Shown in pieces: positions 61,342 through 64,000 of a DNA stretch of 64,000 nt. The position numbers and the translations under genes are program-made. The notes under the pieces were generated by a model, which was not told the DNA's origin, made no database searches, and saw only the letters and a program-made list of their open reading frames with translations. The stretch is from Taudactylus pleione (taxonomy: Eukaryota; Chordata; Amphibia; Anura; Myobatrachidae): the NCBI GenBank assembly GCA_031769625.1, contig JAUIMM010000135.1:9537501-9601500 (forward strand), read 5' to 3'. Numbering within the stretch: the stretch's first letter is position 1; the number at the start of each line of letters is the position of its first letter.

Positions 61342-64000
61342 CTAACATCCATTATAACTTTCTAACATACATTATAACATTCTAATATACATTCTAACAT
61401 CCATATATCATTCTAACATCCTTTATAACATTCTAACATAGATTCTAACATTCTAATATACATTCTAACATCCATAATAACATTCTAACATACATTCTAA
61501 CATTCTAACATACATTCTAACATTCTAATATACATTCAATCATCCATTATAACATTCAAATATACATTCTAACATGCATTATAACATTCTAACATACATT
61601 ATAACATTCTATTATACATTCTAACATCCATTATAACATTCTAAAATACATTATAACATTCTAATATACATTCTATCATACATTATAACATTCTAGTATA
61701 CATTCTAACATCCATTATAACATTCTAACATACATTATATCATTGTAACATACATTATAACATTCTAATATACATTCTAACATCCATTATAACATTCTAA
61801 CATACATTATAACAATCTAAAATACATTCTAACATCCTTTATAACATTCTAACATACATTATAACTTTCTAATATACATTCTAAAATCCATTATAACATT
61901 CTAACATCCATAATAACATTCTAACATACATTCTAACATTCTAATATACATTCTAACATCCATTGTAACATTCTAACATACATTCTAACATTCTAATATA
62001 CATTCTAAAATCAATTATAACATTCTAACATCCATTTTTACATTCTAATATACATTATAACATCCATTATAATATTCTAACATCCATTATAACATTCTTA
62101 CATCCATTATAACATTCTAATATACATTCTAACATGCATTCTAACATACATTATAACATTCTAATATACAATATAACATCCATTCTATCATTCTAAAATC
62201 CATAATAACATTCTAACATACATTATAACATTCTAATATACATTCTAACATCCATAATAACATTCTAACATACATTCTTACATTCTAACATAAATTCTAA
62301 CATTCTAATATACATTCAATCATCCATTATAACATTCAAATATACATTCTAACATCCATTATAACATTCTATCATACATTATAACAATCTAATATACAAT
62401 CTAACATCCATTATAACATTCTAACATACATTATAACATTCTAATATACATTCTAACATACATTATAACATTCTAGTATACATTATAACATCCATTCTAA
62501 CATTCTAACATATATTATAACATTGTAACATCCATAATAACATTCTAACATACATTATAACATTCTAATATACATTCTAACATCCATTATAACTTTCTAA
62601 CATACATTATAACATTCTAATATACATTCTAACATCCATATATCATTCTAACATCCTTTATAACATTCTAACATAGATTCTAACATTCTAATATACATTC
62701 TAACATCCATAATAACATTCTAACATACATTCTAACATTCTAACATACATTCTAACATTCTAATATACATTCAATCATCCATTATAACATTCAAATATAC
62801 ATTCTAACATCCATTATAACATTCTATCATACATTATAACAATCTAATATACATTCTAACATCCATTATAACATTCTAACATACATTATTACATTCTAAT
62901 ATACATTCTAACATACATTATAACATTCTAGTATACATTATAACATCCATTATAACATTCTAACATATATTATAACATTGTAACATCCATAATAACATTC
63001 TAACATACATTATAACATTCTAATATACATTCTAACATACATTATAAAATTCTAACATCCATAATAACATTCTAACATACATTCTAACATTCTAATATAC
63101 ATTGTAACATCCTTTCTAACATTCTAACATACATTCTAACATTCTAATATACATTCTAACATCCATTCTAACATTCTAACATACATTATAACATTCTAAA
63201 ATACATTCTAACATCCATTATATCATTCTAACATACATTATAACATTTAAAATACATTCTAACATCCATTATATCATTCTAACATCCATAATAACATTCT
63301 AACATAGATTCTAACAATCTAATATACATTCTAACATCCATAATAACATTCTAACATACATTCTAACATTCTAATATACTTTCTAACATCCTTTAAAACA
63401 TTCAAATATACATTCTAACATCCATTATAACATTCTAACATACATTAAAACATTCTATTATACATTCTAACATACATTATATAATTCTATCTTCCATGAT
63501 AACATTCTAACATACATTCTAACATTCTAATATACATTGTAACATCCTTTATAAAATTCTAACATACATTCTAACATTCTAATATACATTCTAACATCCA
63601 TTCTAACATTCTAACATACATTATAACATTCTAAAATACATTCTAACATCCATTATATCATTCTAACATACATTATAACATTCTAAAATACATTCTAACA
63701 TCCATTATATCATTCTAACATCCATAATAACATTCTAACATAGATTCTAACAATCTAATATACATTCTAACATCCATAATAACATTCTAACATACATTCT
63801 AACATTCTAATATACTTTCTAACATCCTTTAAAACATTCAAATATACATTCTAACATCCATTATAACATTCTAACATACATTAAAACATTCTATTATACA
63901 TTCTAACATACATTATATAATTCTATCTTCCATGATAACATTCTAACATACATTCTAACATTCTAATATACATTGTAACATCCTTTATAAAATTCTAACA
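60538..64000. repeat. Domain V, rearranged unit(s), running off the window
   Basis: This continues the 2,758-bp pattern with two changes. A 436-bp segment (about 60,470-60,905) is repeated at about 60,906-61,341, moving the offset to 3,194. Near 62,575 about 508 bp are missing relative to 59,385-59,890, moving the offset to 2,686. The 436-bp doubling appears again near 63,165/63,601, with a one-base loss at 63,247 (CATTTAAAATAC). The pattern is still running at the last base. Confidence 0.7.

Larger units (their letters stand above)
1..64000. repeat. AT-rich satellite array with 52-bp composite unit, filling the window
   Basis: Every line of the window is made of the same vocabulary: CATTCTAA (8 bp) alternating with 12-mers ending in TAA (CATACATTATAA, TATACATTCTAA, CATCCATTATAA). 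One round is 52 bp. Variants are mostly single substitutions, such as CAATCTAA, CATTCAAA, CATAGATTCTAA, CATCCATAATAA and CATGCTAA. I saw no non-satellite insert anywhere. The consensus is about 79% A+T with all remaining bases C on the + strand. TAA ends each subunit and the 52-bp step changes reading frame, so both strands are closed to translation within about 100-150 bp in all frames. This is typical of eukaryotic heterochromatic satellite. I do not recognise the family or species. Any function (centromere, heterochromatin nucleation, none) is inference. Confidence 0.97.

Noticed and set aside
1..64000. Perfect TATAAT (bacterial -10-like) and TATA-box-like words on the - strand, hundreds of times
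   Set aside because: They are simply the reverse complement of the ATTATA inside the CATTATAAC subunit. There is no matching -35 element, gene or ribosome binding site, and the context is satellite DNA.
1..64000. Open reading frames starting at the many ATG triplets of the - strand
   Set aside because: The 52-bp unit brings TAA or TAG into all three frames of both strands, so frames close within about 100-150 bp except by chance mutation. No codon structure or start signal is seen.
1..64000. CRISPR-like regular repeats
   Set aside because: The intervals between repeated words are themselves repeats, not unique spacers. There is no leader and no cas gene.
1..64000. Telomeric repeat, from TTAGAATG on the - strand
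   Set aside because: The 8-mer resembles TTAG-type telomere repeats only loosely, never occurs as a long pure run, and is always interleaved with 12-mers in HORs.
1..64000. CENP-B box
   Set aside because: The known box needs several G and CG positions. The array is almost G-free and I saw no candidate.
1..64000. Mitochondrial A+T-rich control region or organelle DNA
   Set aside because: The length, complete lack of genes, and kilobase-scale HOR structure do not fit an organelle control region. A nuclear satellite is the simpler reading, though no flanking sequence is available to prove it.

Overview
The whole 64 kb window is a single block of AT-rich satellite DNA. I found no gene, RNA gene, transposable element or unique sequence in it. 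The family is built from an 8-mer, CATTCTAA, alternating with 12-mers of the types CATACATTATAA, TATACATTCTAA and CATCCATTATAA. One full round is 8+12+8+12+12 = 52 bp, so the window holds roughly 1,200 such units. The consensus has 22 A, 19 T, 11 C and no G, so the + strand is almost G-free and the - strand almost C-free. TAA closes every subunit, and 52 is not a multiple of 3, so stop codons fall in all frames on both strands.

This looks like eukaryotic heterochromatin, such as a centromeric, pericentromeric, sex-chromosome or B-chromosome satellite, probably resolved by long reads. The species cannot be told from the sequence. I do not recognise the family, and nothing here is like a prokaryotic or viral genome.

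Higher-order repeats (HORs) are stacked in domains. (I) 1 to ~11,400: irregular copies with shared start anchors 2.6 and 3.6 kb apart. (II) ~11,401 to 27,645: three tandem copies (A, B, C) of a 5,415-bp unit, each containing ~1.52-kb sub-repeats. (III) ~26,394 to ~46,666: two nearly identical copies (10,162 and 10,110 bp), each with ~2.25-2.36-kb sub-repeats. This pair overlaps the right edge of domain II. (IV) ~46,667 to ~55,545: a short irregular lead-in, then a 4.77-kb unit and a shortened second copy. (V) ~55,020 to the end: 2,758-bp units, each with two unequal related halves, plus a nested 436-bp duplication and a ~508-bp deletion.

The main result is a readable record of array turnover. 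Length changes between copies are mostly multiples of 4 bp (20, 52, 112, 124, 436, 508), as expected for recombination in register. The middle 5,415-bp copy (B) matches C at its left end and A over the rest, which is the pattern left by one unequal crossover between two older copies. The 10-kb duplication carries a fragment of domain II with it, so it came later. A cluster of register-breaking single-base insertions at 53.2-53.9 kb stands out and may be local consensus error. All comparisons were done by eye using anchor motifs; no alignment was run.
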